In this document: positions 51,021-59,594 of the stretch, piece after piece
Layout of the letters: each line of letters starts with the position of its first letter
Position numbering within the stretch: the stretch's first letter is position 1
Assembly: GCF_020096995.1 (NCBI RefSeq)
Contig: NZ_CP083692.1
Span: forward strand, 2,108,001 to 2,172,000
DNA: 64,000 nt
Source of the DNA: Leucobacter sp. Psy1
GTDB lineage: Bacteria > Actinomycetota > Actinomycetes > Actinomycetales > Microbacteriaceae
Reading direction: 5' to 3'
Translations under genes and position numbers: made by a program
Notes under the pieces: model-generated
Databases searched by the model: none
What the model was told of the DNA's origin: nothing
Seen by the model: the letters and a program-made list of their open reading frames with translations, nothing else

Positions 51021-52139
51021 TCACATCCACTTCCGCCACTTGAAGAGCCCGAAGAGGAGGCCGGCGAACCCTGCCATGAGCCCCACCGCCATCGGATAGC
51101 CGAACGCCCAGTGCAGCTCTGGCATCTCGTCGAAGTTCATGCCGTAGACAGCGGCAATGAGGGTCGGAGCGAAGAGCACCGCCGCCCAGCCCGAGATCTT
51201 CTTCATATCCTCGTTCTGCCGCTGCGCCACGAGCGTGGCGTTGACGCTCAGGATCTGCGCGAGCGCTTCGCGATACTCGGATGCGCGCACGCTGACGCGC
51301 GCGAGATGGTCCGAGACGTCGCCGAGATACGCTCTGAGCTCCTCGGGCACGTCGTATTTGCCGAATCCGCGATTCAGCGACAGGACGACCTCCGAGAGCG
51401 ACGACGTCGCGTGCTGCAGGTCGATGACCTCCTGGCTGAGCCTGTAGATGCGCTCGGCGACCCCGTCGTCGCCGCTGAACACCTGGCGCTCGACCTGCTC
51501 CTTGTCGGTCCCGAGTCCCTGCAGCACTGGGACGTAGCCGTCGACGATCGCATCGAGGAGGCGGTAGACGACGGCTTCGGGTCCGAGTCTGAGGACCTGT
51601 TCGTCGGCGAGGAGGGTCTGCTCACGCCGATCCGATGCTCCGATCGCGAACGACTCCGTTGCGGATCCGGGCGTTCCGTCGATCCACCTGCGATCGGGGC
51701 AGAGCACCGCGACGGCTCCCGCGCGCACGAGGAGGTGGAACTCGGCGAAGTCCACGTCCTCGCGCTCATCGATGTACCAGGCGGAGCGCACCACGATGAA
51801 GAGGACGTCGCCGTACCGCTCGAGTTTCGGCCGCTGGCCGGCGTGCAGCAGGTCGTCGACGAGGATCGGATGGAGGTCCCAGGCGTCAGCGAGCTCCCGG
51901 ATGTCCGCCTCGGTCGGCGATGGGTAGAGCGACACCGTCATGCGGTCGGTTCCCGCCGCGGCGAATGCGAGCCCGTCCGTCACCGCGGCGTCGTCCGGTG
52001 CGGTCTCGACCACGCCGTCGCGCACGTAGCGGGTGATCCGAGACGACCGGGCCGACTCGGGAGCACGACCTCCCTGCGCCCGTCTGCGACTCGCATCGCG
52101 TCGCCTGAGCGGTGCGCGGCTGCTGCGGGAAGAAGTCAT
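51021..52139 (-). CDS. corA: CorA-family magnesium/cobalt transporter
   Basis: 372 residues from ATG 52139 with GAGGAGG 5 bases upstream. Long cytoplasmic alpha/beta and helical domain, then two C-terminal helices with the diagnostic GMN motif (VYGMNFDEMPELHWAFGYP) and a short basic end. The Ser/Arg-rich first 30 residues are probably disordered. Confidence 0.94.
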   Translation of the reverse strand: MTSSRSSRAPLRRRDASRRRAQGGRAPESARSSRITRYVRDGVVETAPDDAAVTDGLAFAAAGTDRMTVSLYPSPTEADIRELADAWDLHPILVDDLLHAGQRPKLERYGDVLFIVVRSAWYIDEREDVDFAEFHLLVRAGAVAVLCPDRRWIDGTPGSATESFAIGASDRREQTLLADEQVLRLGPEAVVYRLLDAIVDGYVPVLQGLGTDKEQVERQVFSGDDGVAERIYRLSQEVIDLQHATSSLSEVVLSLNRGFGKYDVPEELRAYLGDVSDHLARVSVRASEYREALAQILSVNATLVAQRQNEDMKKISGWAAVLFAPTLIAAVYGMNFDEMPELHWAFGYPMAVGLMAGFAGLLFGLFKWRKWM

Positions 52140-52218
52140 CGGCGCCTCCTCGGGCGGTTCGACACGGTGTGCGGCCGTCACAGTGTACGCCCGTGGCGGG
52201 TTCCCCTACGCTGGCTAT

Positions 52219-52863
52219 ATGGGACGACGTCCACTCGCCGTGACGCTGGTCGCCGGAATCGCGTTCGCGGTCAGCGCCTGTACCGCGCCGCCAGAACCGA
52301 GCGACCCGCCACCGCAAACCCCGGCCCGTGCCGAGGCTGTGCGGATGGCCGTCGTCGGCGATTCGATCACCGCGGGCGACAGCCGTGACCTGAACGACGG
52401 CGTTCCCGGGCCACTCTCTTGGACGAGTTACGCCGCAGGCCCCGAAGTCGAGTTCGTCGGCGGTTGGGCTGAGTGGGGTGCGACCACCGAGCGCATGGCC
52501 GACGCCATCTCAGGGCCCTTCGACGCCGACGTGCTCGTCGTGCTCGCCGGCACCAACGACGTGTCCACGCGATCGCACGATGACACCGGGGCCAGTCTGC
52601 TCGAGATCGTCGATGCGGTGGGAATCGACCGAGTGATTCTGTCCTCGGTGCCGCCCAACGATCACGCCAGGGAGAGCACTACGGAATTGAACGCGTTTCT
52701 CCGGTCGTTCGCCGGGGAGCAGGGCTGGGAGTGGGTCGATGCGGCCGACCCACTCAGGAGCGGGGATCGATTCCAACCCGACATGACCTCGGATGGAGTG
52801 CACCCTTCCGAGACCGGCGCCCGGGCACTCGGTGAGGCTATCGGGGCAGCTGTGGCCGAATGA
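52219..52863 (+). CDS. SGNH-hydrolase lipoprotein
   Basis: 214 residues from ATG 52219. Signal peptide with lipobox AVSAC (C21), then a Pro linker. SGNH motifs: VVGDSITAGDS with nucleophile S49, VLAGTNDVS (Asn block) and SDGVHPSETG with the Asp/His pair. An extracellular esterase or lipase-type enzyme acting on cell-surface or external esters. No clear Shine-Dalgarno, so it may be leaderless. Divergent from corA with 79 bases between starts. Confidence 0.88.
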   Translation: MGRRPLAVTLVAGIAFAVSACTAPPEPSDPPPQTPARAEAVRMAVVGDSITAGDSRDLNDGVPGPLSWTSYAAGPEVEFVGGWAEWGATTERMADAISGPFDADVLVVLAGTNDVSTRSHDDTGASLLEIVDAVGIDRVILSSVPPNDHARESTTELNAFLRSFAGEQGWEWVDAADPLRSGDRFQPDMTSDGVHPSETGARALGEAIGAAVAE

Positions 52864-52974
52864 GGCGGCCCGCCGCGGCGCTGCTCTGATCGAGACAGGT
52901 CATGTCATAATGAACACCTCTCAGGTTCGAGACCGGCGTCATGACGCGGATCTCTCCGCGACAGAGGAAGAGGC

Positions 52975-55305
52975 ATGGTGGTCAGACACGACCGGGCGAC
53001 GAAGCGGGGCGTGATCTTCGGCTTCGCGTTCATCGTCTTCGCCATCGCGATCATCTCGTCTGCGCTGGCCGGCCTCTTCGCGAGTCCACCGGAGTCCTGG
53101 ACGCTCATGCTCACCATCATCGGCAGCGTGATCATCTGCGCGCCGATGCAGGTGCGCGTCGGGCCCTCCCCCGGGTTCCCGCTGGTGGGGGTCGCCGTCA
53201 TTATGCTCGCCATCCCTCACCCCGATATCTCACCGTTCGTCGGCGTCGGGGTCTGGGCGATCGGCATCGTGGTCTCGCAGCTCGTCGTTCGCCGGAATGC
53301 CCTCCACGCGCTCCAGATCGCCGGCCTCGGCTCGCTCTCCGCGCTGGCGTTCACCTCGGTTCAGGCGGAGCTCCCCGACGATGTGCTCTGGACGCTCCCG
53401 AAGCTCCTGCTCGCGACATGCGCCTACTACTTCGTCTTCCTCCTTGGCGAGTTCGTCCGATATCGGCTGGACGCACCGTTCCACAGCGAGGGGTGGCGGT
53501 TCTCCCTCAGCGCAAAGCGGGTCATGACCGTCGTCCTGCTCGTCACACTCGCGACGACAGCGATGAACGTGAGCCATGCGGTCGTCATCCCCTGGCTCGA
53601 GAACGACCCTGACGCCGATCTCGCGCCGTTCATCGTGCTCCTCGCCGCGGCGATCTGCTACATGCTCGCACGCCGCCACGCATACACCGACGTGGAGTAT
53701 CGACTCAGCGCCGTGGTGGACGCCGCCGTCGAATTGCCGCTCGAGTCCGGGGACTCGCTCGTCTCAGCGCTCCGCGACCGCGCGAAATCGATCGTGGACG
53801 CGCTCGACGTCGAGATCCTCGACCGTGCCCCTGAAGGGGCAGAGATCGGAACCCCCGTATTCCTCGGCGACGAGATCGAGCGCTACGTCATCGCCGCCCG
53901 GAAAATCGGAGGCGCCTCGTTCACGAGAGACGACGAACGGGCGCTCTCGACGCTTGCGCACGTCGCCAGCGAGACGGCGCGCATCCAGTACCAGGTCAAT
54001 GCGCTCGAGCAACGCGCGAACAGCGATCCGCTCACGGGCCTCCCGAACTACGGGGCGTTCCAGCGCGCACTCGTCGAAGCGAACGAGCACCGACCGTATC
54101 GCGAGGGGATCGCGCTGCTGTTCATCGACCTCGACAACTTCAAGAAGCTCAACGACAGCTTCGGCCACCGCGCCGGCGACGAGATTTTGCGAGCGGTCGC
54201 CGAACGGTTGAAACGGACGGCCGGCGGCGGCGACTTCGTCTCCCGTGTCGGCGGCGACGAATTCGTCGTCGTCCTCACCGACCTCGACTCCATCGACCAG
54301 GCGAAGGCCAACGCTGACCGTATCGTCGACGCGCTGAGCGAGAGACTCATGATCGAGGGAAAGCAGCTGCGGCCGGTCGTCAGCGCCGGCCTGGCCTTCT
54401 CGAGTCACCGGGAAATCAACGCTCAGACGCTCGTCGAAGACGCCGACCGCGCCATGCTGCAGATCAAGCGGTCGCGTGACGCGGATGGTGCGCACCACGG
54501 CAGCAGCGTCGGGCTGTCCACGCACCGATCCACACGCACGAACGAGATCGTCGCGCGTGCGATCGAAAACAACAGGCTCTCGCTCGCCTTTCAACCGATC
54601 GTCGACCTCGAACGCGGAGAGATCTGGGCGTTCGAGGCGCTGGTGCGCTACGTCGATCCCGAACTCGGCCCGATCTCGCCACCGTCGCTCGTGGCCAGGG
54701 CCAAGAGCCTCGGACTCATGAACGAGCTCACCCGGCAGGTGGTGACGAAGGCGTTGGAGGCCGCTGAGTCGTTCCGCACCATCGTGCCGAGCATCGACTG
54801 CATGACGGTCAACCTGGAACTCGGGCAGATCAGCGAGCGGGAACTGGGGTCGTTCGTCCGCGAAGCCGCCGGAGCCCATCCAGACGTCTCACTGTGCATC
54901 GAGCTCAACGAGCGCTCGCTCCGCTCGGCCACCGACCAGCTGCGCCGAGATGCCGAGGCGCTGCAGGCCGCCGGGATCGTCATCGCCCTCGACGACTACG
55001 GCTCCGACGACTCCTCGGTGGGCTCCCTCGTCCACTTCCCGATGAACATCCTCAAGATCGACAAGAGCCTCATCAACAACCTCAATGACGCGAGGCAGCG
55101 AGAAGTGGTGAAAGCGCTCCAGGGGTTCAGCGACAACCTCGGCTACACCATGGTCGTCGAGGGGATCGAGACCGCTGCCATGGTCGAGGTCATGCGCAGG
55201 CTCGGGGCCGCAAGCGCGCAGGGTTTCCACTTCGGCCGCCCGCTCTCCTTCGCACTCACCCGCGATCGCCTCCAGCAGCGGGGTGCACAGGCCGTCGTCA
55301 GCTGA
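52975..55305 (+). CDS. Membrane GGDEF-EAL protein (cyclic di-GMP turnover)
   Basis: 776 residues from ATG 52975 after AGGAAGAGG. About six N-terminal membrane helices (residues 12-225) form a sensor, then a GAF-like/linker region (to 340), GGDEF at residues 426-430 and EAL at 554-556. Both signatures are intact. EAL-domain ligands read DDYGSDDSS, KIDKSLI, VVEGIET and QGFHFGRPL. The RxxD inhibitory site upstream of GGDEF appears missing, so product inhibition is not expected. Bifunctional or regulatory; cannot be decided here. Confidence 0.93.
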   Translation: MVVRHDRATKRGVIFGFAFIVFAIAIISSALAGLFASPPESWTLMLTIIGSVIICAPMQVRVGPSPGFPLVGVAVIMLAIPHPDISPFVGVGVWAIGIVVSQLVVRRNALHALQIAGLGSLSALAFTSVQAELPDDVLWTLPKLLLATCAYYFVFLLGEFVRYRLDAPFHSEGWRFSLSAKRVMTVVLLVTLATTAMNVSHAVVIPWLENDPDADLAPFIVLLAAAICYMLARRHAYTDVEYRLSAVVDAAVELPLESGDSLVSALRDRAKSIVDALDVEILDRAPEGAEIGTPVFLGDEIERYVIAARKIGGASFTRDDERALSTLAHVASETARIQYQVNALEQRANSDPLTGLPNYGAFQRALVEANEHRPYREGIALLFIDLDNFKKLNDSFGHRAGDEILRAVAERLKRTAGGGDFVSRVGGDEFVVVLTDLDSIDQAKANADRIVDALSERLMIEGKQLRPVVSAGLAFSSHREINAQTLVEDADRAMLQIKRSRDADGAHHGSSVGLSTHRSTRTNEIVARAIENNRLSLAFQPIVDLERGEIWAFEALVRYVDPELGPISPPSLVARAKSLGLMNELTRQVVTKALEAAESFRTIVPSIDCMTVNLELGQISERELGSFVREAAGAHPDVSLCIELNERSLRSATDQLRRDAEALQAAGIVIALDDYGSDDSSVGSLVHFPMNILKIDKSLINNLNDARQREVVKALQGFSDNLGYTMVVEGIETAAMVEVMRRLGAASAQGFHFGRPLSFALTRDRLQQRGAQAVVS

Positions 55306-55320
55306 ACCGCTCTAGGAGAG

Positions 55321-55346
55321 GTTCCGCCGTACTCCAGGAGCGGAAC
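55321..55346. terminator. Weak hairpin between convergent genes
   Basis: GTTCCGC and GCGGAAC form a 7-bp stem with a 12-base loop between the GGDEF-EAL gene and the convergent regulator. No U-tract; terminator by position only. Confidence 0.3.
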
Positions 55347-55352
55347 GACGCG

Positions 55353-56207
55353 TCAGAAGTGCTGATCGGCCTGCGACCTCGGCGTGACGTCGACGCCTGA
55401 GCTCAGGCGAGCGATCGCCTCTTCAGGCACGAAAGCGGGGTCGGGTTCGATGAAAGCGTCCACGACGCCGACGAAGGCGAGAGAGGCCACCGACCAGGCC
55501 TCGGTTCCCTCACCCACCGGAAAATCGAAGCGGGCCTCGACGAGCGTCGGAACCGTCGTCCGCACGATCCCGAGCCCTTCGATCACCGATGCTGCGGCAA
55601 CGACGAACGGCTGATAATCGCCGTGGTAGACCGGCTTCAATCGGTAGCCGACCGTCGGCAGCACGTTCCGGTAGAAACTCTCCATCGTCTCGGCGAACGC
55701 GAGCTCGCTGGCACGGAGGGCGTCGAGGATCCTCGCGCGCACCGCTTCGTCCGGCCACGACATGATCGTCGTCGAGAGCGCCGCGTAGGTGCGCCACTTG
55801 CCCGATGCCGTGACGACGTCGAAGTTGTACTCCGCCGCGGTCCTGATGATGTCGATGAGCACCCGCCTCCGTCCCTCGGGCGAGCGCAGATCCTCGGTCC
55901 GCATGCTGAGATACTGCCAGGTCGTCAGCAGCGTTTCCGAGTCCGCGCGGTCGATCCTCGCCTGGTCGGCGAGCTCGCAGAAGACGTCGGCAAGGAAGTG
56001 CTCCGATGAGGGCCAGAGCTGGGCGAACTGCCGGGGGGAGACACCGGCGTCGCGGGCCAGGCCTTGCACCACCGCATCACCCACGCCGAGCGTCAGGCCG
56101 ACCGACTCGACGTGGTCGATGGCACTGCGCAGCATCCGCGCCCGGACGTCGTCCGACCCCGTGCGGGACCCCCGACCGCTCGCTCGCCAAGTGTCTTCGG
56201 GCACCAT
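55353..56207 (-). CDS. TetR-type transcriptional regulator
   Basis: 284 residues. N-terminal HTH at about residues 43-75 (AVVQGLARDAGVSPRQFAQL with SSEHFLADVFCE) fits the TetR pattern; the long all-helical C-terminus (LIDIIRTAAEYNFDVVTASG and later segments) would bind a ligand. Longer than usual TetR proteins (about 200). Divergently transcribed from the acyltransferase and ThiF-like pair with a shared 200-base control region, so it probably regulates that pair. Confidence 0.8.
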   Translation of the reverse strand: MVPEDTWRASGRGSRTGSDDVRARMLRSAIDHVESVGLTLGVGDAVVQGLARDAGVSPRQFAQLWPSSEHFLADVFCELADQARIDRADSETLLTTWQYLSMRTEDLRSPEGRRRVLIDIIRTAAEYNFDVVTASGKWRTYAALSTTIMSWPDEAVRARILDALRASELAFAETMESFYRNVLPTVGYRLKPVYHGDYQPFVVAAASVIEGLGIVRTTVPTLVEARFDFPVGEGTEAWSVASLAFVGVVDAFIEPDPAFVPEEAIARLSSGVDVTPRSQADQHF

Positions 56208-56409
56208 CGCTCCTCTCAGGCCTGCGTGATCGCTTCATGCTACCAACGTGGCAGTCGGGAGGCGAGACATATCCGAACGAAATGATGCGCTCGCGCGCGT
56301 CCAGCGACCGTTCACGTCGCTCGTGGTGCACAATGAGACCGCACCCGCCCGCCCGCGGATCCGCCGCTCCGCGCCCCTTCGGCAGCATTCACTCAGAAGG
56401 AACCCGTCG
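56208..56409. promoter_or_regulatory. Divergent intergenic region of regulator and acyltransferase
   Basis: About 200 bases with no supported gene. It must hold both promoters. A + strand frame is open over part of it, but residue composition upstream of TTG 56410 looks non-coding (Arg/Pro-rich) and no ribosome-binding site supports an earlier start. I see no strong inverted repeat. Confidence 0.5.
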
Positions 56410-57180
56410 TTGTCACACATCGATCGCACCGTCACGAACCGAGACGTCATTCCCGTCCTCTCCTCCACCGTATTCGCAGACTCCCCCGACACCCGATTCG
56501 CCTGCGGTCTCATCGCGGTGAACGACGTGCCGATGCCCGGACTCGCGGCTGAATACCACGCGCACTTCTTCCTCCGACGGAAGGTCTACGTCGATCAGAC
56601 TGGCCAGCTCGATGAGAGCGATATTCAGGAGGACGGGACCGACCGCGACGCCGACGACGCCCGGTCCGTCGCATTCGCGATCTTCGAGAACCACGAGGAG
56701 GGGGTCCGCGTCGTCGGCGTCTCGCGTCTCATCATCAGGGGCGAGGGCACACCGCTGCCGGTCGAGGACTTCTGCCCCGACTCCTTCACCTCGGTACCGC
56801 TCGATGCGCGCAGTGTCGAGGTCTCCCGCGTCATCGCTAGGCACGAGACGGCGGTGGTGCAGGACCTGATCCAGTGGCACCTATTCGCCGTCATGCTCGC
56901 GTACATCGCGAATCACGACCTCGGTCGCACCTTCGCCATCATCGAACCGTGGCTCGAGCGTCATCTTCAGGGCATCATCTCCATCTCCCGCATCGGTGAA
57001 CCCCGATACGTCGAGCACTACCTCGACTTCAACCTCCCGATCGAGATCGATCTCGCGGGCTCCGCCGAACAGGTCGATCTCAGGAACGGGGGGTGCATCG
57101 ACGCGTACCGGGCAGCCGAACCGTCGCTCACCCACTTCGGCCGGGCCGTCCGCCGCTCACGCACCGCCCGGGCCTCGTGA
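56410..57180 (+). CDS. LuxI/FeeM-like N-acyltransferase (GNAT/autoinducer-synthase fold)
   Basis: 256 residues from TTG 56410, with AGAAGGA at usable spacing; an ATG-like start at 56248 is less likely. The layout follows the autoinducer synthase/N-acyl amino acid synthase fold: aromatic and basic helix YHAHFFLRRKVYVD (R56/R57), acidic DRDADDARSVAFAIF (D80-D83), central strand GVRVVGVSRLIIR (R106) and ARSVEVSRVIARH (E137, R140), mirroring LuxI residues R24, D45/D48, R69 and E97/R100. The extended C-terminal part (VMLAYIANHDLGRTFAII) is typical of the larger FeeM type. Followed by a ThiF-like gene in a one-base overlap (TGATG). Confidence 0.7.
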   Translation: MSHIDRTVTNRDVIPVLSSTVFADSPDTRFACGLIAVNDVPMPGLAAEYHAHFFLRRKVYVDQTGQLDESDIQEDGTDRDADDARSVAFAIFENHEEGVRVVGVSRLIIRGEGTPLPVEDFCPDSFTSVPLDARSVEVSRVIARHETAVVQDLIQWHLFAVMLAYIANHDLGRTFAIIEPWLERHLQGIISISRIGEPRYVEHYLDFNLPIEIDLAGSAEQVDLRNGGCIDAYRAAEPSLTHFGRAVRRSRTARAS

Positions 57181-58118
57181 TGGCGCGCTCCCTCGCGTCT
57201 CCGGAGTTCTCGCGCAACTACGGCTTCTGGAGCGAGGACGAACAGCGCGCGCTGACCGACTCCTGCGTGGCGATCGCCGGCGTCGGCGGCGACGGATTCC
57301 AGCTCGGCCTCAAGCTCGCTCGGATGGGCGTGAGCCGGTTCCGGATCGCGGATCCCGAGGTCTTCGAACTCGAGAACATCAACCGCGTCGAGGGCGCCGC
57401 GGTGTCCACCTGCGGTCGCCCGAAAGCCGAGGTCTTCCGCGACCGGGTGCTCGACATCAATCCCGAGGCTGAGATCACGACCTTCCTGTCGGGCGTCACC
57501 CCTGAGAACGTCGAGGAGTTCATGCTCGGTGCTTCGCTCGTGCTCGACGAGTCCGAGCTCACGAGACCCGAGATCGGTTCGCTCATCGCCCGCCGCGCAC
57601 GCCACCAGGGAATCCCCGACCTGCTCGTCATGAACGTCGGATTCGCTGCGCAGGTTACCTCCTTCGCACCGGAATCGTCATGGACATTCGAACGCTTCAT
57701 GGGGTTCTCGTCGGAGGCTCCGCTCGACGAAATCGCCGAGGGAGGGGTCGATTTCGCACGATGCCTGCCATACATCCCGGCGTACACCGATCTGCGTTCG
57801 CTCCGCGCCGTGATCGGTGAGCACGGCGCGGCCCCCGCCCCGCTCCCCTCCATCTCCGCCGGCGTCGACCTCGCGTCAGCGATCGGGAGCACCCAAGCGT
57901 TCCTGCACCTCACCGCACGAGTGTCCCGACGACGCCGGTCCCCCGTCTGGGCGCCGCGCATCGCCTACACCGACGCCTACCGCCTCCGCACACGCATCGT
58001 CCGCGCGGGGAAAGCGACGCACACCCGGCACCTGCTCGTAGCTGCGGCGCGGCAGGCGCTCGGCAGGAACCCCCTCGCCAGTTACACGCCGGCCGACATC
58101 GCGCGACGCTCGGGGTGA
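57180..58118 (+). CDS. ThiF/E1-like adenylyltransferase-family protein
   Basis: 312 residues from ATG 57180, overlapping the acyltransferase stop. A Rossmann fold with GVGGDG (residues 34-39), D58 in RIADPEVFELENINR, the ENINR motif at 65-69 (ExNxNR, as in ThiF/MoeB/E1) and K82. An acidic LDESE (D123) replaces the canonical DxxDN strand end. No CxxC zinc pair was found, and the catalytic Cys is not obvious. The C-terminal 80 residues are basic and helical. Pairing with an acyltransferase suggests adenylation or transfer of a small product. Confidence 0.8.
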   Translation: MARSLASPEFSRNYGFWSEDEQRALTDSCVAIAGVGGDGFQLGLKLARMGVSRFRIADPEVFELENINRVEGAAVSTCGRPKAEVFRDRVLDINPEAEITTFLSGVTPENVEEFMLGASLVLDESELTRPEIGSLIARRARHQGIPDLLVMNVGFAAQVTSFAPESSWTFERFMGFSSEAPLDEIAEGGVDFARCLPYIPAYTDLRSLRAVIGEHGAAPAPLPSISAGVDLASAIGSTQAFLHLTARVSRRRRSPVWAPRIAYTDAYRLRTRIVRAGKATHTRHLLVAAARQALGRNPLASYTPADIARRSG

Positions 58119-58140
58119 CTGGCTGGGAGCCCACAACGAC

Positions 58141-58171
58141 GAAAGGCCCCGGCGCTGAGCCGGGGCCTTTC
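58141..58171 (+). terminator. Terminator behind the acyltransferase-ThiF pair
   Basis: A 13-bp perfect stem (GAAAGGCCCCGGC / GCCGGGGCCTTTC) with a 5-base loop lies 23 bases after the ThiF-like stop. The A/T ends allow it to work both ways, so it may also end the tRNA-His transcript coming from the other side. Confidence 0.9.
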
Positions 58172-58179
58172 GTATGTGG

Positions 58180-58253
58180 GGTGGCTAACGGGACTTGAAC
58201 CCGCGGCCCCCGCGACCACAACGCGGTGCTCTACCAACTGAGCTATAGCCACC
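58180..58253 (-). tRNA. tRNA-His (anticodon GTG)
   Basis: A cloverleaf with acceptor GTGGCTA / TAGCCAC, D arm, anticodon stem CCGCG / CGCGG and loop TTGTGGT giving anticodon GTG, and T arm CGGG / CCCG with loop TTCAAGT. An extra G at the 5' end (G-1, 58253) faces a C discriminator, the hallmark of bacterial tRNA-His. CCA not encoded. Confidence 0.95.
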
Positions 58254-58377
58254 ATGTCTGTCACGCGGAACGGGCCGCGGGACAACTCCACCATCATAGC
58301 CCATGCGACGGGCCCGTGCGAATCGCGCGGCGACTCGGCGGGTGACACTCATCGGCGCCGCTGTGTAGGCTGAAATC

Positions 58378-58725
58378 ATGCTCGATGTGCCACCCGAGGA
58401 GTTCGAGGCTCTTGTCGCCGAGGGCCTCGATTCGCTGCACGACGACATGATGGAGCAGCTCGACAACGTCATCTTCCTCGTCGAGGACGAGCCCGAGGAC
58501 GGGAGCGCGATCCTCGGCAGCTACGAGGGCTTCTCGCTCGCCGAGCGCGAGGCATACGGATTCGGCGAAGAGCCGGACCGGATCATCCTGTTCCGGAAGA
58601 ACCTCCTCGCCCACTGCGAGGATCGCGACACGCTCGTCGCCGAGATCAGGATCACGCTGGTGCACGAGATCGCCCACTTCTACGGCATCTCGGAAGAACG
58701 CATCCACGAGCTGGGGTGGGGATGA
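58378..58725 (+). CDS. Metallopeptidase-like protein (zincin, HEIAH)
   Basis: 115 residues from ATG 58378. HEIAHFYGIS near the C-terminus is an HExxHxxG zinc motif of the possible metallopeptidase family found in most actinobacteria. The N-terminal half is acidic (DMMEQLDNVIFLVEDEPEDG). Overlaps the clpS start by 4 bases; the metallopeptidase-clpS-DUF2017 order is common in this phylum. Substrate unknown. Confidence 0.9.
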   Translation: MLDVPPEEFEALVAEGLDSLHDDMMEQLDNVIFLVEDEPEDGSAILGSYEGFSLAEREAYGFGEEPDRIILFRKNLLAHCEDRDTLVAEIRITLVHEIAHFYGISEERIHELGWG

Positions 58726-59018
58726 TGGCGGACACGCGGCTCAGACCTGACCGCGCAGAACAGCTCGAGGCTCAGGAGGAGCAGCCGTGGCAGGCAGTGG
58801 TCTGGGACGACCCGGTCAATCTGATGTCGTACGTCTCCTACGTCTTCCGCACGCACTTCGGCATGACGCGCGAGCGAGCCGACGAACTCATGATGCGGGT
58901 ACACACCGCAGGCAGCGCCGTGGTCGCGGAGGGCGGTCGCGAGGCGATGGAGCTCCACGTCGAGGCGATGCACGGGTACGGACTCTGGGCCACCGTGCGG
59001 CAAGGGGGCGTCGGGTGA
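58722..59018 (+). CDS. clpS: ATP-dependent Clp protease adaptor ClpS
   Basis: 98 residues from ATG 58722 (ATG 58725 equally possible), overlapping the previous stop. Core motif PWQAVVWDDPVNLMSYVSYV contains the N-degron pocket (D-P-x-N), followed by AMELHVEAMHGYGLWATV that binds ClpA/ClpC. Delivers N-degron substrates to ClpCP in actinobacteria. Confidence 0.95.
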   Translation: MMADTRLRPDRAEQLEAQEEQPWQAVVWDDPVNLMSYVSYVFRTHFGMTRERADELMMRVHTAGSAVVAEGGREAMELHVEAMHGYGLWATVRQGGVG

Positions 59019-59581
59019 GACTCCTCCCGCTCCCCGGAGGCGCGCTGCGCCTCAGTCTGGACGCCGACGAGGCCGGACTCCTCGACCAGCTCGTCGGGCA
59101 GCTCATCGAGCTCCTGCAGAGCCACAGCGGCACGGCGCTCGACCCCGACCCCCTGTTCGCCAGCCTGGAAGTCGGAGGGTCGGACGAGCAACCGGCCGAC
59201 CCAGCACTGGCCAGGCTCTTCCCGAGCGCTTACGAGGATGACGACGAGGCCTCGCAGTTCCGCCGCGTCACCGAGCAGGGCCTCCTCAACCGGAAGCTGC
59301 AGGACGCCATGGACGTCACAACGGCCATCGGCCTGGGCGCGAGCGAGGACGCCGGCACCCCAGTGGAACTCGAGATCACTCCGGAGACCCTGCCCACCTG
59401 GGTACGCACCCTGACTTCCCTGCGCCTCGCCATCGCCGCCCGCGTCGGGCTCGAGCGCGAGGACGACCACGCGCAGCTCCTGCAGCACGAGGACACGCGG
59501 GGCACGGTGCTGGTCTACGACTGGCTCGCCGCGATCCTCGATTCGGTGCTCCGAATGACCGAGCACGGCCACGAGGCCTGA
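59015..59581 (+). CDS. DUF2017 domain protein
   Basis: 188 residues from GTG 59015, coupled to the clpS stop (GTGA). Helical, with ALRLSLDADEAGLLDQLVGQ near the start, PALARLFPSAYEDDDEASQF in the middle and VYDWLAAILDSVL near the end, the conserved DUF2017 layout. Function unknown; constant neighbour of clpS in actinobacteria. Confidence 0.9.
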   Translation: MRLLPLPGGALRLSLDADEAGLLDQLVGQLIELLQSHSGTALDPDPLFASLEVGGSDEQPADPALARLFPSAYEDDDEASQFRRVTEQGLLNRKLQDAMDVTTAIGLGASEDAGTPVELEITPETLPTWVRTLTSLRLAIAARVGLEREDDHAQLLQHEDTRGTVLVYDWLAAILDSVLRMTEHGHEA

Positions 59582-59594
59582 GCGCTCGACGCGC

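Noticed and set aside
56248-56409. 54-residue N-terminal extension of the acyltransferase-like gene
   Set aside because: Arg/Pro-rich, no ribosome-binding site at its head, and it would fill most of the divergent promoter region; TTG 56410 has a better upstream signal.
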